This document shows positions 1 to 9,600 of a stretch of 39,356 nucleotides of DNA, piece by piece. Position numbers and translations under genes: made by a program. Every line of letters starts with the position of its first letter. The stretch's first letter is position 1. This stretch comes from an uncultured Lachnospiraceae bacterium (GTDB lineage Bacteria; Bacillota; Clostridia; Lachnospirales; Lachnospiraceae), in assembly GCA_949076555.1 (NCBI GenBank), contig CARUOB010000024.1, forward strand, positions 1-39,356. The letters run 5' to 3'. Under the pieces are notes generated by a model that had not been told where the DNA came from, ran no database searches, and was given only the letters and a program-made list of their open reading frames with translations.

Positions 1-20
1 CGGCGTAGATAGAACTGGCT

Positions 21-566
21 TTAATAATACGCACCATAGTTCAGAGATCTTGTGCTTGTATATGTATTTTTTATCGTAAATTTATTATTATCTACATCTA
101 CCTTTGAGATAATTGTTGGCGACTCATACCCCGCTGTTCCTCCTTTTATTACAATAGGACTGCCACCGTTATATAGCCAAATATGATTCCTTTGGCTATC
201 AAAACCAGCATATATTAAAAGTGGCTTGCTCTCCAAAGTTATGGTTGCTGTTCCACCACTGGCAATAGATTTACTGCCTGTTTTCCTTCTTGCCGTAGAT
301 AGCTGGGAACTAAAAGGGAATACTGTATCGGCACCTCCCGCAGTCTTGTACCCGGTTATCCTGCCGGTTTCATCATAAATAAACTGCGGATGGGAGTTTA
401 AATTATTAATTAACTCCTTAACTGTCACCGCCCCTGCCACATTCTCCACGCTGGTATTTGCTAAAATTTCTTCTTTTGTTTTCAAGACCCTCGTCTTTGC
501 CACCATTTTAGCCACGACTCCGTTCTTCCAAAGTCTGTTTAATTTGTTTGCCGATATCATTTTCAT
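21..566 (-). CDS. Tail-associated protein, probable distal tail or fibre component
   Basis: Predicted 181 aa. The start at 566 is chosen because AGGAGGGG lies about 7 bases upstream; a longer reading from 623 would overlap the preceding gene without a ribosome site. The N-terminal third is basic and helical (repeated Lys/Val, 'KTKEEILANTS'). The C-terminal half is rich in Gly, Ser, Thr and aromatic residues and looks like a beta-structured receptor-binding or fibre tip domain. It is the last gene visible in the late operon, just downstream of two fibre genes, which suggests a role in host attachment. No named family is recognised. Confidence 0.7.
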   Translation of the reverse strand: MKMISANKLNRLWKNGVVAKMVAKTRVLKTKEEILANTSVENVAGAVTVKELINNLNSHPQFIYDETGRITGYKTAGGADTVFPFSSQLSTARRKTGSKSIASGGTATITLESKPLLIYAGFDSQRNHIWLYNGGSPIVIKGGTAGYESPTIISKVDVDNNKFTIKNTYTSTRSLNYGAYY

Positions 567-579
567 TATAAATCCCCTC

Positions 580-948
580 CTATCCGTTGAATGTTCCAGC
601 AATAATCTGGTCAATATCTGCATCTGTCGCTTCAGTCATTTCTACCCATACTCCATCACCCCTGAGAAAAGAATTTTGCTTCCCCTTCCCCGGTGCCGGA
701 ACCAATCCCTGTGTCCCGGCCGCTGCCGCAGACGCCCCTGTCATAGGACTGTACGTCGTATTAGTATCTGTAAATTTTGCCCCAGCCGGTACATCTGCAT
801 TAACTGTATGTCCATTCACGGTCGATGCGTTGCCGCCATTTGCAGGAAGCGATGTTGGAATTTCAGTTTTCCTTGCAAAAAGATTTTTTATTTTTTCTTC
901 AAATCCTTCGGCAAACCGCTGTAAATGTGATGTGTGTATTACGCCCAT
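580..948 (-). CDS. Short tail fibre / collar-type structural protein
   Basis: 122 aa, start preceded by AAAGGTGGGG. The N-terminus 'HTSHLQRFAEGFEEKI' is followed by a Gly/Ala-rich segment and a block ending 'FLRGDGVWVE', a motif common in phage tail fibre and collar proteins that ends in a beta strand. The extreme C-terminus (ATDADIDQIIAGTFNG) repeats a motif found four times in the neighbouring fibre gene. It lies 3 bases downstream of that gene in the same operon. Probably a fibre segment or fibre-associated protein; the exact role is inferred from position. Confidence 0.7.
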   Translation of the reverse strand: MGVIHTSHLQRFAEGFEEKIKNLFARKTEIPTSLPANGGNASTVNGHTVNADVPAGAKFTDTNTTYSPMTGASAAAAGTQGLVPAPGKGKQNSFLRGDGVWVEMTEATDADIDQIIAGTFNG

Positions 949-951
949 TTG

Positions 952-1881
952 TTACCCCACCTTTCCGTCAAACGAATTGTTTATAATTCTGTCTACTTCT
1001 CTATTCGTACTGTCATCCGCTTCTTCTTGCTCATCAACATATGTGCCTGCTATGATCGCATCGATGTCCTCATTAGATATAACATCTTCACATTCTTCCT
1101 CATGGTCATCCACATATGATCCAGCGATGATTTCATCAATTACACTGTCAGTTGCAAGTTCAATCACAGCTACCCAATCCGGATCTTCCACATAGATTTC
1201 ATCGATAATATCATCAATATCTTGATCCGTTGCCCAGCGGTACGCCACCAACGGCCTGATAACTGTCGCAATCTCATTGATCGCATCAACAAGACATCCT
1301 TTATTCTCCGTCAGCAGATCAGACAGATTTCCGATCTGTTTTTGCAGATCCTCTATTTTTTTATTAAGCTCCTCCTGAATCTCAGCCTTTAGCTTTTCCA
1401 GATCCTCCTTGAGCACTGCTGCACTGCTGCTTGTCTGCAATGATACACATGCTGCATCAGACACGGTAATGTAATACTCTTCGATGATCTCTACAGCCGC
1501 AAGTCCGTTATAACATGGAAAAAAATCCGGCTCCCTTGCCACTGAAAGAGAATAAAGTATCCCGTCCCCCTCTTCTCCCTGTTTTTTTGCATAGATACCA
1601 ATTTCCGTCATCCTGTACCCTTCTGTCAGATTAACGTTTGATATCAGTGTTTTTAACAGAATACAGTTATCCGTTTCCTTTTCTATTCTGCTGAACTCAA
1701 ACTGCTGCCTCGGCTCCTTAATCTGTTCAGCCTTCTGCAAGACCGGCCTCAGCAATTCCTGTTCATCGTAGACGCCGCTTCCGGTAACCAGCTTGGTAAA
1801 TACCATCTGCTCTCCCGTAAGAAGATCCGCAGATAAAGCTAACCCCGCATCCGTCGTGACTGCTGCGTAAAACTCAGCCAT
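952..1881 (-). CDS. Phage tail fibre protein (tail-collar fibre family, P2 gpH N-terminus-like)
   Basis: 309 aa. Residues 1-150 match the look of the tail-collar fibre N-terminal domain (DUF3751 type), with 'TKLVTGSG', 'NLTEGYRMTEIGIYAK' and 'ILYSLSV', which anchors fibres to the baseplate next to gpI and gpJ. Residues about 155-195 form a predicted coiled coil (KLKAEIQEELNKKIEDLQ). Residues 217-305 are acidic and hold four imperfect repeats of the type TDxxIDxIIxGxY. The ribosome site GGAGGG lies 10 bases upstream. Located just after the gpI-like gene, as in P2-like phages. Confidence 0.85.
   Translation of the reverse strand: MAEFYAAVTTDAGLALSADLLTGEQMVFTKLVTGSGVYDEQELLRPVLQKAEQIKEPRQQFEFSRIEKETDNCILLKTLISNVNLTEGYRMTEIGIYAKKQGEEGDGILYSLSVAREPDFFPCYNGLAAVEIIEEYYITVSDAACVSLQTSSSAAVLKEDLEKLKAEIQEELNKKIEDLQKQIGNLSDLLTENKGCLVDAINEIATVIRPLVAYRWATDQDIDDIIDEIYVEDPDWVAVIELATDSVIDEIIAGSYVDDHEEECEDVISNEDIDAIIAGTYVDEQEEADDSTNREVDRIINNSFDGKVG
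955..1236 (-). repeat. Four imperfect acidic repeats in the fibre C-terminus
   Basis: The encoded repeats read ATDQDIDDIIDEIY, ATDSVIDEIIAGSY, SNEDIDAIIAGTY and STNREVDRIINNSF, spaced about 20-30 residues apart by acidic linkers. A fifth copy ends the next gene (ATDADIDQIIAGTF). This suggests unit duplication within and between fibre genes. Confidence 0.7.
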
Positions 1882-1887
1882 ACTTAC

Positions 1888-2541
1888 TTATCCCTCCCTT
1901 ATCCTTATTCTCTGTATATTCAATACCGCCGCGCCGTGATACACCTCCTTCTGTGTCTCATATTTATCATGCCAGACATCCGTTATAATGATATGCCCGC
2001 AGCTTTGAACTGCTGCCCCCACATAAAGTATCTGGTTGATTTTCCTTTTAAAAGCAATTGCTTCCAGATGTGATCTTGTATTTTTCACTTTCCACAAAGC
2101 CGCGAGGAAGTCTTCGATCTTTTCCTCCTCTATCCGCATGTCTGTTTCGAGAAGTATCCTGAACAGATACGGTGCCGCCTCATATTCAAACCACTCCTGC
2201 ACCTGTGCGGAGTCACTTCTCCACACCAGATCAGTCAATTCCCGGACCGCCGACACGGTCCCAGCCCTGCAGTGCCAGAGCAGCGCCTTTTTTACTGCTT
2301 TTCTTTTTTCAGTAATTGGCAGGGATGTGTCATAATACTGCGCCCTGAACTCTACTGCCAGAAGGTCCACGATCTGCTCCGGCAGAATATCCACCCCCGC
2401 ATATACTGTCACAGGGTCTATCTTTGTCAAAAGCATCCTCGCCGTCTCTCTTAGCGCGTGACTTATCGCCTGAATCTGTTCATCACCACGAAGCGCTTCC
2501 GGCATAAGGCTCATCGGCTCGCAATCCCGCAGATTAATCAT
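1888..2541 (-). CDS. Baseplate / tail protein I (P2 gpI-like)
   Basis: 217 aa. Its start overlaps the end of the gpJ-like gene, with GGAGG 8 bases upstream. The pattern 'LPEQIVDLLAVEFRAQYYD...PITEKRKAVKKALLWHCRAGTVSAV' is the signature of the phage tail protein I family, a wedge component of P2-type baseplates that connects J to the fibres. The gene order J-I-fibre agrees. Length is usual for the family. Confidence 0.88.
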   Translation of the reverse strand: MINLRDCEPMSLMPEALRGDEQIQAISHALRETARMLLTKIDPVTVYAGVDILPEQIVDLLAVEFRAQYYDTSLPITEKRKAVKKALLWHCRAGTVSAVRELTDLVWRSDSAQVQEWFEYEAAPYLFRILLETDMRIEEEKIEDFLAALWKVKNTRSHLEAIAFKRKINQILYVGAAVQSCGHIIITDVWHDKYETQKEVYHGAAVLNIQRIRIREG

Positions 2542-3685
2542 CCTCTATTCCTCCGTATAAGACTTGTACCTCTCCCACCTGCAGAGCAATGCTCGCCTGC
2601 GCAATTGCCAAAAACTGCGGCTCCCTGATCTCCAAACGCTTCGCACCGGCCAGTAAAAGCATTTTTCTAAGCTGATCCGGATTGACATCTCTCCCGATCC
2701 TCTCCCTCTGCCACACGATATACTGCTGTACTGCTTCCTGTACCCTGTCATTGATTGCCGATGCCCTCGCTCTGTCACTCCGGTTTATGTAATATGTCAG
2801 ATCAATTTCATATTCCTGTGTTTCCGGCGCTCTGACGACCACCCGATCTGTAAGCGGGCGTATTTCTTCACTTTTGAGATACTGCTCCAGTTCCGTCACC
2901 ATCGTCTCTTCTGGCAGCTTTCCGTCCTGCAATATAAAGAAAATATCCACCTCTCCTGGAACATCTGATCCAACCATTACATCTGTAATTGCCGGATTGA
3001 ATGTTCTTACCCAGTATCTGTAAGCATCGTCAGGGCCAGCAGTTGACCATGCTGCCGGTGCCAGAAATATCCGTTCTGCCAGATTTTCGTCTGACTCTAA
3101 ATCCGCGCCCCCTTCAGAAACAGAAATGTTTTCAACCTTATCCACGTATGCGACCGGATCTACCAGCGTTTTTATTTCCCCAATCCCATAGCCATTTCCT
3201 TTCAGTCCGATTTCACGGCATTCCGCATTCACTTCCCCACAAAGCTGCCCTGCCGGAATCTCCAAAATATCAGTCGTTTTGAAATAAACCCCATCTGAAG
3301 CTGTCACCCTGATACCTCGTTTAATCAGTGTCGCGCCGGGACGTTTTGCGGATAAGGTAAACCTTAGTCTTATTTTCGCCGCCGCTCCCTGAGTTCTTAC
3401 AATACCCTTTAAAGCTCCAATATTCTCCAAATAATCTCCGTAGCTGTATTTCAACAAAGCCATCTTTCCCGCCCGATCAGCATACCGGGCGATCTGATAA
3501 AGTAACAGGCAGTTCGTATAAGCCATAAGCCTGATCGGATCGGCCTCCTGTAAAACCAAGTCCCTTCCCGACAGTTCCCTGTACCTCTTCCGCATCTCTT
3601 CTATATAGAAGTCAGAAATGCTTTCAATAGACAGGTTGTCAATAAAATTGACTTCTGGATAGTCCAAAACTGTTTTCATTTCCAT
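2534..3685 (-). CDS. Baseplate assembly protein J (P2 gpJ / Mu gp47 family)
   Basis: 383 aa, about usual for gpJ. The N-terminal part includes 'YPEVNFIDNLSIESI' and the 'YGDYLENIGALKGIVR' segment. The middle contains the family pattern 'IKRGIRVTASDGVYFKTTD' followed by 'GNGYGIGEIKTLVDPVAYVDKVEN' and 'GGADLESDENLAERIFLAP'. It is a wedge protein of the contractile-tail baseplate. It follows the gp25-like gene by 6 bases in the same operon. Confidence 0.92.
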   Translation of the reverse strand: MEMKTVLDYPEVNFIDNLSIESISDFYIEEMRKRYRELSGRDLVLQEADPIRLMAYTNCLLLYQIARYADRAGKMALLKYSYGDYLENIGALKGIVRTQGAAAKIRLRFTLSAKRPGATLIKRGIRVTASDGVYFKTTDILEIPAGQLCGEVNAECREIGLKGNGYGIGEIKTLVDPVAYVDKVENISVSEGGADLESDENLAERIFLAPAAWSTAGPDDAYRYWVRTFNPAITDVMVGSDVPGEVDIFFILQDGKLPEETMVTELEQYLKSEEIRPLTDRVVVRAPETQEYEIDLTYYINRSDRARASAINDRVQEAVQQYIVWQRERIGRDVNPDQLRKMLLLAGAKRLEIREPQFLAIAQASIALQVGEVQVLYGGIEDD

Positions 3686-3691
3686 GCTTTA

Positions 3692-3994
3692 TCACCCCTT
3701 TTTCAAATGGATTATGGGTATCAACTGCCCTTCCTGACTGGTTCCATACTCCACCGTCTCCACTTTTACACGCTTTTCATACTTCTGGGTCTTTTCTATC
3801 ACCTCCAGCGCCAATAGATTTTTCGCTATCGGTACCGGCTCATCAAGGAACTCCTGCTTCAACCCAAAGTCCCGGTCAAGAGGCTGCTCCCCCTCTCTCA
3901 CGGAGTACAGCGTCGTAAGACATCTCCTGATATCTTCCTCTTCCTGCGCCTCTACTCCATTGATTCTGATAACCGCTTCGCTTATATTGATCAC
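3692..3994 (-). CDS. GPW/gp25-family baseplate wedge protein
   Basis: 100 aa. 'INGVEAQEEEDIRRCLTTLYSVREGEQPLDRDFGL' matches the T4 gp25 / P2 gpW lysozyme-like baseplate family, whose members carry the EPR-type sheath-contacting motif (here 'DEPVPIAKNLL'). It sits between gpU-like and gpJ-like genes and overlaps the former by 4 bases. It should link the inner baseplate to the sheath. Confidence 0.88.
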   Translation of the reverse strand: MINISEAVIRINGVEAQEEEDIRRCLTTLYSVREGEQPLDRDFGLKQEFLDEPVPIAKNLLALEVIEKTQKYEKRVKVETVEYGTSQEGQLIPIIHLKKG

Positions 3995-4389
3995 TGGTAT
4001 TCCTCCATGCTGACATTTACCGTCGCCCTTGCTATCTCTCCATGACTCATTACCACGTCAAATGCCTCTGATACCGACGAAATATAAAACTTATTCCTGC
4101 TCACCGGCCTTCCACCTATAACCAGATACTCCGCCTCCCCGTTTTCCACCGCCTCCTCAATTCTCTCCATAATCTCCCGCGGTCTGATTCCGAGTGTCAC
4201 ATCCAGCATGATCTTAAAACTGACACTCCTGTTACCCGGACCCGAAAACTCGGGACGGTCTTTTTGTCCGATTACGCTGTGTTTCGCGTATTTTCCCGAT
4301 ATCTTCTGTGTCATTCCGGAAAATGTTAAGATTTTGCGGTCAGATGTCTCGAAGATAATCTTACTGCCAAAGTTCCCTACCATCCCCAT
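3991..4389 (-). CDS. Tail protein U (P2 gpU-like)
   Basis: About 132 aa from the ATG at 4389; a GTG at 4395 is also in frame, so the exact start is uncertain. 'GNFGSKIIFETSDRKILTF' and 'ISGKYAKHSVIGQKDRPEFSG' are typical of the phage P2 gpU family, which completes the tail tube. The gene overlaps the gp25-like gene and abuts the gpV-like gene, suggesting translational coupling. Confidence 0.85.
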   Translation of the reverse strand: MGMVGNFGSKIIFETSDRKILTFSGMTQKISGKYAKHSVIGQKDRPEFSGPGNRSVSFKIMLDVTLGIRPREIMERIEEAVENGEAEYLVIGGRPVSRNKFYISSVSEAFDVVMSHGEIARATVNVSMEEYQ

Positions 4390-4391
4390 AC

Positions 4392-5180
4392 TCACTCACC
4401 CAGCCTCTCTATAATCTCTGCAAGTGTAATACTGTTCTGCCCATCCGAAAACCTGAGTGTACCCCCTGATGATATGTCCACGCTGTTCTTCCCTGACAAT
4501 CTGCTTGCTTCTCCCGTTATAGACATATCTGTACCGGCGTTGATCCCAACGGCCCCTTTCGCCTCCACCTCTATCCCCGTCCCAGTCTGCACCTTCAAAT
4601 CTTCTACAAATTTCATCAGCGCTTTTAAGACAACCGCCTCGAGCTCATGTTCCTTCTGATCTATGGTCACATCTGTTTTGATCTTTGCCAATACCTTATC
4701 TTGTTCTCCTCCCGTTACTTCCATCTCAGACAGATCCATTTCCATTCTTTCCGTCTGCACAAAAATAGAGAGATTTGCCGCGATCTCCACCTCCGGCCCA
4801 TCCAATACAGTCTCGTTTACCCCGTTTATATGTACATTTGCCGCCTTTACCAGATATTCCCCTGTCTTATCGCTATACCTTACATATGCTGCGTCCTTTT
4901 TCCTTGACAAGTCCTTCCTGTAAAGATCCCGCCCGCCTTCCGCAGGAATATTTTTCTTATTCCAAACCGTTCCAAGCAGAACCGCCCGGCTGCTCCCATT
5001 TGACAGATGTGCTACAATCACGTCCTGCCCTGGCTCCGGCATGCGGTATTCGTCATTAAAGTTCGCCGTTGCCAGATTCATCGTCACTGAGTCGTCCTTG
5101 TCCCGGTATGTAACTCTTACCATTCCAGCCTCATAATCCACCGATGATACTTTTCCTATCCTGATCTCACTATCAGCCAT
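4392..5180 (-). CDS. Baseplate spike protein V (gpV-like, OB-fold)
   Basis: About 262 aa from the ATG at 5180. The start 'IRIGKVSSVDYEAGMVRVTYRDKDDSV' and 'YRMPEPGQDVIVAHLSNGSSRAVLLGTVWN' form the OB-fold of phage baseplate spike proteins (Phage_base_V type). The C-terminal half is repeated beta structure (DISSGGTLRFSDG). It lies between gpD-like and gpU-like genes and overlaps gpD by a few bases. Role: cell-envelope piercing spike. Confidence 0.88.
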   Translation of the reverse strand: MADSEIRIGKVSSVDYEAGMVRVTYRDKDDSVTMNLATANFNDEYRMPEPGQDVIVAHLSNGSSRAVLLGTVWNKKNIPAEGGRDLYRKDLSRKKDAAYVRYSDKTGEYLVKAANVHINGVNETVLDGPEVEIAANLSIFVQTERMEMDLSEMEVTGGEQDKVLAKIKTDVTIDQKEHELEAVVLKALMKFVEDLKVQTGTGIEVEAKGAVGINAGTDMSITGEASRLSGKNSVDISSGGTLRFSDGQNSITLAEIIERLGE

Positions 5181-6447
5181 TCTCCACACTTCCTCTCGTC
5201 CCCGGTATCTTTAAAGTGGTACCGGGAAATAACCAGTGTCCGTTGCTGGAATCTCTTTTTCCGCGCCTTTTCGCCGCCTCCTCTAGCACCTCTTTGTTAA
5301 GATCATAAATCTCTGCATATCTGGCCGGAGAACCCAATGTCTGCGAAGCAATCTTCCAGAGAGTGTCCCCCTTTACTACCATGTACTCCCCACCTCCTGT
5401 TTCCGTCTCCTCCGGCATTTCGTCTATCAGCACAGTCGCATTGTCCATCCTGTATCCCACCTTATGTGCTTCAATCGTCTGGCGCGATGCACCGCTTCCG
5501 CTTATTTTTGTCACTACTTTGTCCAGATAATAAATGCCATCCGGTACGCCGAATCCGGAAATACTGATACATCTGCTCGCAGTCAGCTCCCTTTTTGCCT
5601 TGACTGTGCCTGAGAATGTCGTGTCTTTCTTGTTTGCGTTATTAAGTGCCGCTATCGCCTTTTTCTGCGCATCCGCGGTGCTGTCAGCCTCCTCGTTGAT
5701 CTCCTTGATCCTGTCACCGCCACCTACCGTAACCATATGATCCTCCCCGGTTCCCGGATCACAATAAGCGATCTTTGCCCCCGTATAAGTCCCTTCCAGC
5801 GTGGATTTATACTGATATCCTGCGGCAAAATCCTCGTACTTTAACTCTGTAACGGCCTTTGCTGACTCATATGCCGCCTCATCAAAAATGACGATCTTTT
5901 CAGCAAATACCTTCATTGCAAGCCCATACTTTTCGCAAACTGCATACAGAAATTTACAGTCTGTCTGCCTGTCCTGCTCCATTGACTTAATTGGAATCTC
6001 TTCCGCCTCATAATACAGAGATATCCCTGCCCTTGACGCAATCTCCGCCGCAATCTCTTTCACCGTGATCTCTTCCCAGTTTTTAGTCCGTTCCTCCTCG
6101 TTAAAAGCCGTAGATCTCGGAATTGACACAGCACCGATTGTGCAGGCGGGCGGCGGGCCGGACATGGAAATATCGTCCACCTCAAAGGAACCGCAGTAAA
6201 TGCCCCAGCTATCGCCTTCCCAATCCCAGTCCTGAAATGCCACAGACGCACTTATGTGGTCGCCCTTCTTCGGAGCCCAGCTTCCCATCCACTTTCTTTC
6301 CCGATCCTGCAAGGACAAAGAAAGAGCGTCAGATTCTCCTGACGCCACATCCGTATAGGTGAGCATCTTGACACTTCCTGCCACCTCATCCGTAATGTTC
6401 ACATGTTCATAATTAACGCTGACTGCTGCCCGTCTTGCCCTGCTCAT
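5173..6447 (-). CDS. Late control / tail protein D with C-terminal LysM domain
   Basis: About 424 aa. The start at 6447 (MSRARRAAVSV) has GGAG at 9 bases; 6462 is an alternative. 'NYEHVNITDEVAGSVKMLTYTDVASGESDALSLSLQDRERKW' is the gpD tail-hub family start. 'KFLYAVCEKYGLAMKV' and 'TFSGTVKAKRELTA' follow. Residues about 355-420 are a LysM-like module ('VVKGDTLWKIASQTLG...LNKEVL...FPGTTLKIP') that could bind peptidoglycan. It forms the hub below gpV. Confidence 0.88.
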   Translation of the reverse strand: MSRARRAAVSVNYEHVNITDEVAGSVKMLTYTDVASGESDALSLSLQDRERKWMGSWAPKKGDHISASVAFQDWDWEGDSWGIYCGSFEVDDISMSGPPPACTIGAVSIPRSTAFNEEERTKNWEEITVKEIAAEIASRAGISLYYEAEEIPIKSMEQDRQTDCKFLYAVCEKYGLAMKVFAEKIVIFDEAAYESAKAVTELKYEDFAAGYQYKSTLEGTYTGAKIAYCDPGTGEDHMVTVGGGDRIKEINEEADSTADAQKKAIAALNNANKKDTTFSGTVKAKRELTASRCISISGFGVPDGIYYLDKVVTKISGSGASRQTIEAHKVGYRMDNATVLIDEMPEETETGGGEYMVVKGDTLWKIASQTLGSPARYAEIYDLNKEVLEEAAKRRGKRDSSNGHWLFPGTTLKIPGTRGSVENG

Positions 6448-6641
6448 CCCTGTCGTCTCCATAGTGGAATATCTGTCTCATCCGCAGGCAGATCAGGCGT
6501 TTTTACAAGCGTACCCGCAGAAAAGACTGTAATATCAAGAAGCGGCAGGTTATTCTGCATCAGATATCCCGTGTACTTTTCGCTGCCATACACCGCCTTT
6601 GCCACTTCATCCCAGCACTCTCCCTGTTTTGTCTTATACAT
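6444..6641 (-). CDS. Tail protein X (gpX-like, LysM-type)
   Basis: 65 aa, the size expected of P2 gpX. 'YKTKQGECWDEVAKAVYGSEKYTGYLMQNNLPLLDITVFSAG' resembles a LysM fold with the family pattern. It overlaps the gpD-like gene by a few bases and lies 17 bases after the tape measure gene, the usual order. Confidence 0.87.
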   Translation of the reverse strand: MYKTKQGECWDEVAKAVYGSEKYTGYLMQNNLPLLDITVFSAGTLVKTPDLPADETDIPLWRRQG

Positions 6642-6658
6642 CTTCCATCAACCTCTTA

Positions 6659-9600
6659 TCATGTAAAACTGACTCGCCTGTTATTTCCCAAATACCGCTG
6701 CATCAATCTGGCAAACTTCTCATCTTCGTCTTCCAAGATCTCCTCCAGTTCATCCCTCGGCGGCGCACTCCCGTAAAACTGCATCGTCCGGCTGTTATCC
6801 ACGTTGATCACGGTCTCTCCCGATCCGGCGTATGCCGCCTCTTCTATAGATGCCGTCAACGGCTCTACACCGCCCGACAGTCCATCCATTCCCAGAAGCT
6901 CCCCTGTTTTGACCCATAAGTCAATCGCATTCCGGGAGCCGTCCAGCGGAATCGCCGCCTCCGGCCCGTCTTCCGCGAACCATGCTACATGCGGCACCGT
7001 GAAGATTCCGCCGTCTGCATGCCCCGGCATACCCGTGCCTGGGCTTGCTGCATATCCTGCTGTCGTTATGCTCGGCGATTTCGCACTTAAACCCAACGCC
7101 TCCATTCCCTGTGTGATACCCACATTACAGGCTTCCAGCACTGCGTTTCGTACGGCATCCCTGTTTTCCCTGATGCCGGACGCAATCTGCTCCGGAATGC
7201 CTACGCCCTGCTCCTGTAAATCCTCCAGCACGGCTCGATACTCTGGGTTATTTCTTGCCTCTTCCCCCATTAGCGCATATATCGCATTCTGGTCTCCGAC
7301 CAGCGCGCCGATCTCCGCCGAATCAAGCATTCCCTGTCTGATTGACTCCGGCACTGCCTTCCCTGCCTCCTGATACTGCCTGAGATTCTCCTGCTGCTGT
7401 TCAAACTGTGGCTGCATCTCTTCCCACAAATCTGATACTGCCGCCTTAGTGGATTTATCCAGACCCAAATGCATATACTGATAAAACAAGTCTGCCTCCA
7501 AATTTAATACAGCATTCCCAGTTGCTTCGATATTGTCAAGAGAAATCCCCATCTGTTCTCTAATCTTTTCTCTAATGTCAATCCCGCCGATCTCATCCGC
7601 ATACTGCTCTCTAATCACCTGCGTCTGAAAATCAGATGCCTTGGCCTGTAGTTCTCCGGTCTGTTCCAGATAGTTGTCTTGAAACACGTCCATCATCCTG
7701 TCATATTCCGTCTGGTCGATGTCTCCCTCCTGAAACATGACCCTTGCATTTGATGCCGCCATGACATAGGCCTTCCTATATTCCTCACTTGCCGCTGCCG
7801 TCTGCTCCCCTAACTCGGCCTGCAAATTCATAAAGCTGTCCGCATCAAGGGCGCCACCGTTCAGATAGTCCGTTTTCAACAGCTCCAGATTTGCATCATA
7901 CTCTGCTCCTGTCAATGCATTTTGAATCTCCGCCATCTGGCTCTGAATCTGCGTAATCTTTTCCACCTCGTCAATATCCAGAAGGCCGTCGTTAAACGCT
8001 TCCGTGATCAGATTGTTCAAGTCCGTACCCAACTGCTGCAGTTCATTCTGCTTAAAAGCATAGAACTGATTGACCTTGTCTACTATGTTACTGCCCTCCA
8101 GATCATCATCCGTCAGCACACCCACGGCAATATTCACCGCATACTGCTTCTGAGTCAGATACTCCTGTGTCGATGCGATATAACTTTCTATCTGGCTTCT
8201 GTATTCCTCCTGCTCTGCCTCCCCCAGTTCCATACCCATGGATATTTTCCAGTTCATCTTATTCAGTGCAGCTGTCGTATCTTTTATGGAGTCTGCGATC
8301 CCCTCCGCCTCGTCCATTGCCAGAACAGACTCGCGGATCATATCCAGATCCTCACTCTGCACGATGTGCGCTGCTATCTCCTGCAGATCAGAAAGGGACA
8401 GAGCGATATCCCCGAAATGCGCATCCAGATTTGCTCTTTTTGCATCATCTGCTGCTTTTTTTACCGCCGTACCGATGCCGGTGATCACTCCCGCCACAGC
8501 TCCAAATCCCATAATGGTCATTCCAACCGGATTAAGCGCCCCAAGAGCACCTGCCAGCGCAGATACCCCGGAGGCTACCTTGTAAGCAGTGAGCGCTGAT
8601 CCGATCCCCGCGATTGCTCCGGTGATTACCCCGGGATTATCTACAAGCCACCCTCCTACTGCCAAAAAAGGCTCTGCAAAGTCACCTATCGCTTCACCGG
8701 CTTTCTTCGTCTTTCTCACCATTGTAGGCATTTGCTTTGTAATCGAATCTATCGCCTCGCCAATTACATCTTCGTTTCCTGCCATACTGTCAATAAACTC
8801 ATTGACCAATCCGATCCCTTCTGTCAATCCCGGCCGCAGATCGTCATACACACTGATTCCCAGATCCGTAATTTTATTCTTTGTCATTTGCGTCTGGCTT
8901 TCCAACGTCTTATACCGCTGTTCTGCCTCCTTGGTCAATGCCGTGTTCTCCTCCCACGCATTAGACGCCATTTCCAACGCATTATCAAACATACCGCTTG
9001 CATTAGAGGCCCTAAGAAGGGTATCTCGCAGTCTTACCTCTGATAACCCCATCTCATCCAGAACCGCGATCGCACTTTTCCCATTTCTTTCCGTGTCTCC
9101 AAGCCCGGATAAAAAGGCGTGTATTGCCGTGGTCACGTCCTCCCCAAATGCCTGTTTAAACTCTTCTCCTGTCATTCCCGCTACTTTGGCATAGCTTTTC
9201 AGACCCTCTCCTGTCTCCACCGCCATCTGTAACTTCGCTAACATCTTTGAGAATGCCGTGCCACCTGCTTCCGCTTCAATACCTACTGATGACAATGCCG
9301 CTGAATAAGCCATAATATCTGCCTCAGACAGATTCACCTGTTCTCCTGCTGCCGCAATTCTCATGCCCATCGACATGATGTCCGCCTCGGTTGTGGCCAT
9401 GTTGTTGCCAAGCTCTACCACCGTACTTCCCAGATTCCCGAATTTATCCTGAGACATACCCACAATGTTGGCAAACTGGGCAAACTCTGTCGCTGCCTCT
9501 TCACTCGTCAGATTTGTGGCTACGTCCATATTGGCCATTGTCCCTGTAAAATCGATGATATTCTCATTGTGGATGCCAAGCTGGCCGCCCGATTCCGCAA

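Noticed and set aside
7922..9194. Three plus-strand frames of 100-225 codons opposite the tape measure gene
   Set aside because: They have composition typical of antisense frames and no start signals. The minus-strand tape measure reading is clear.
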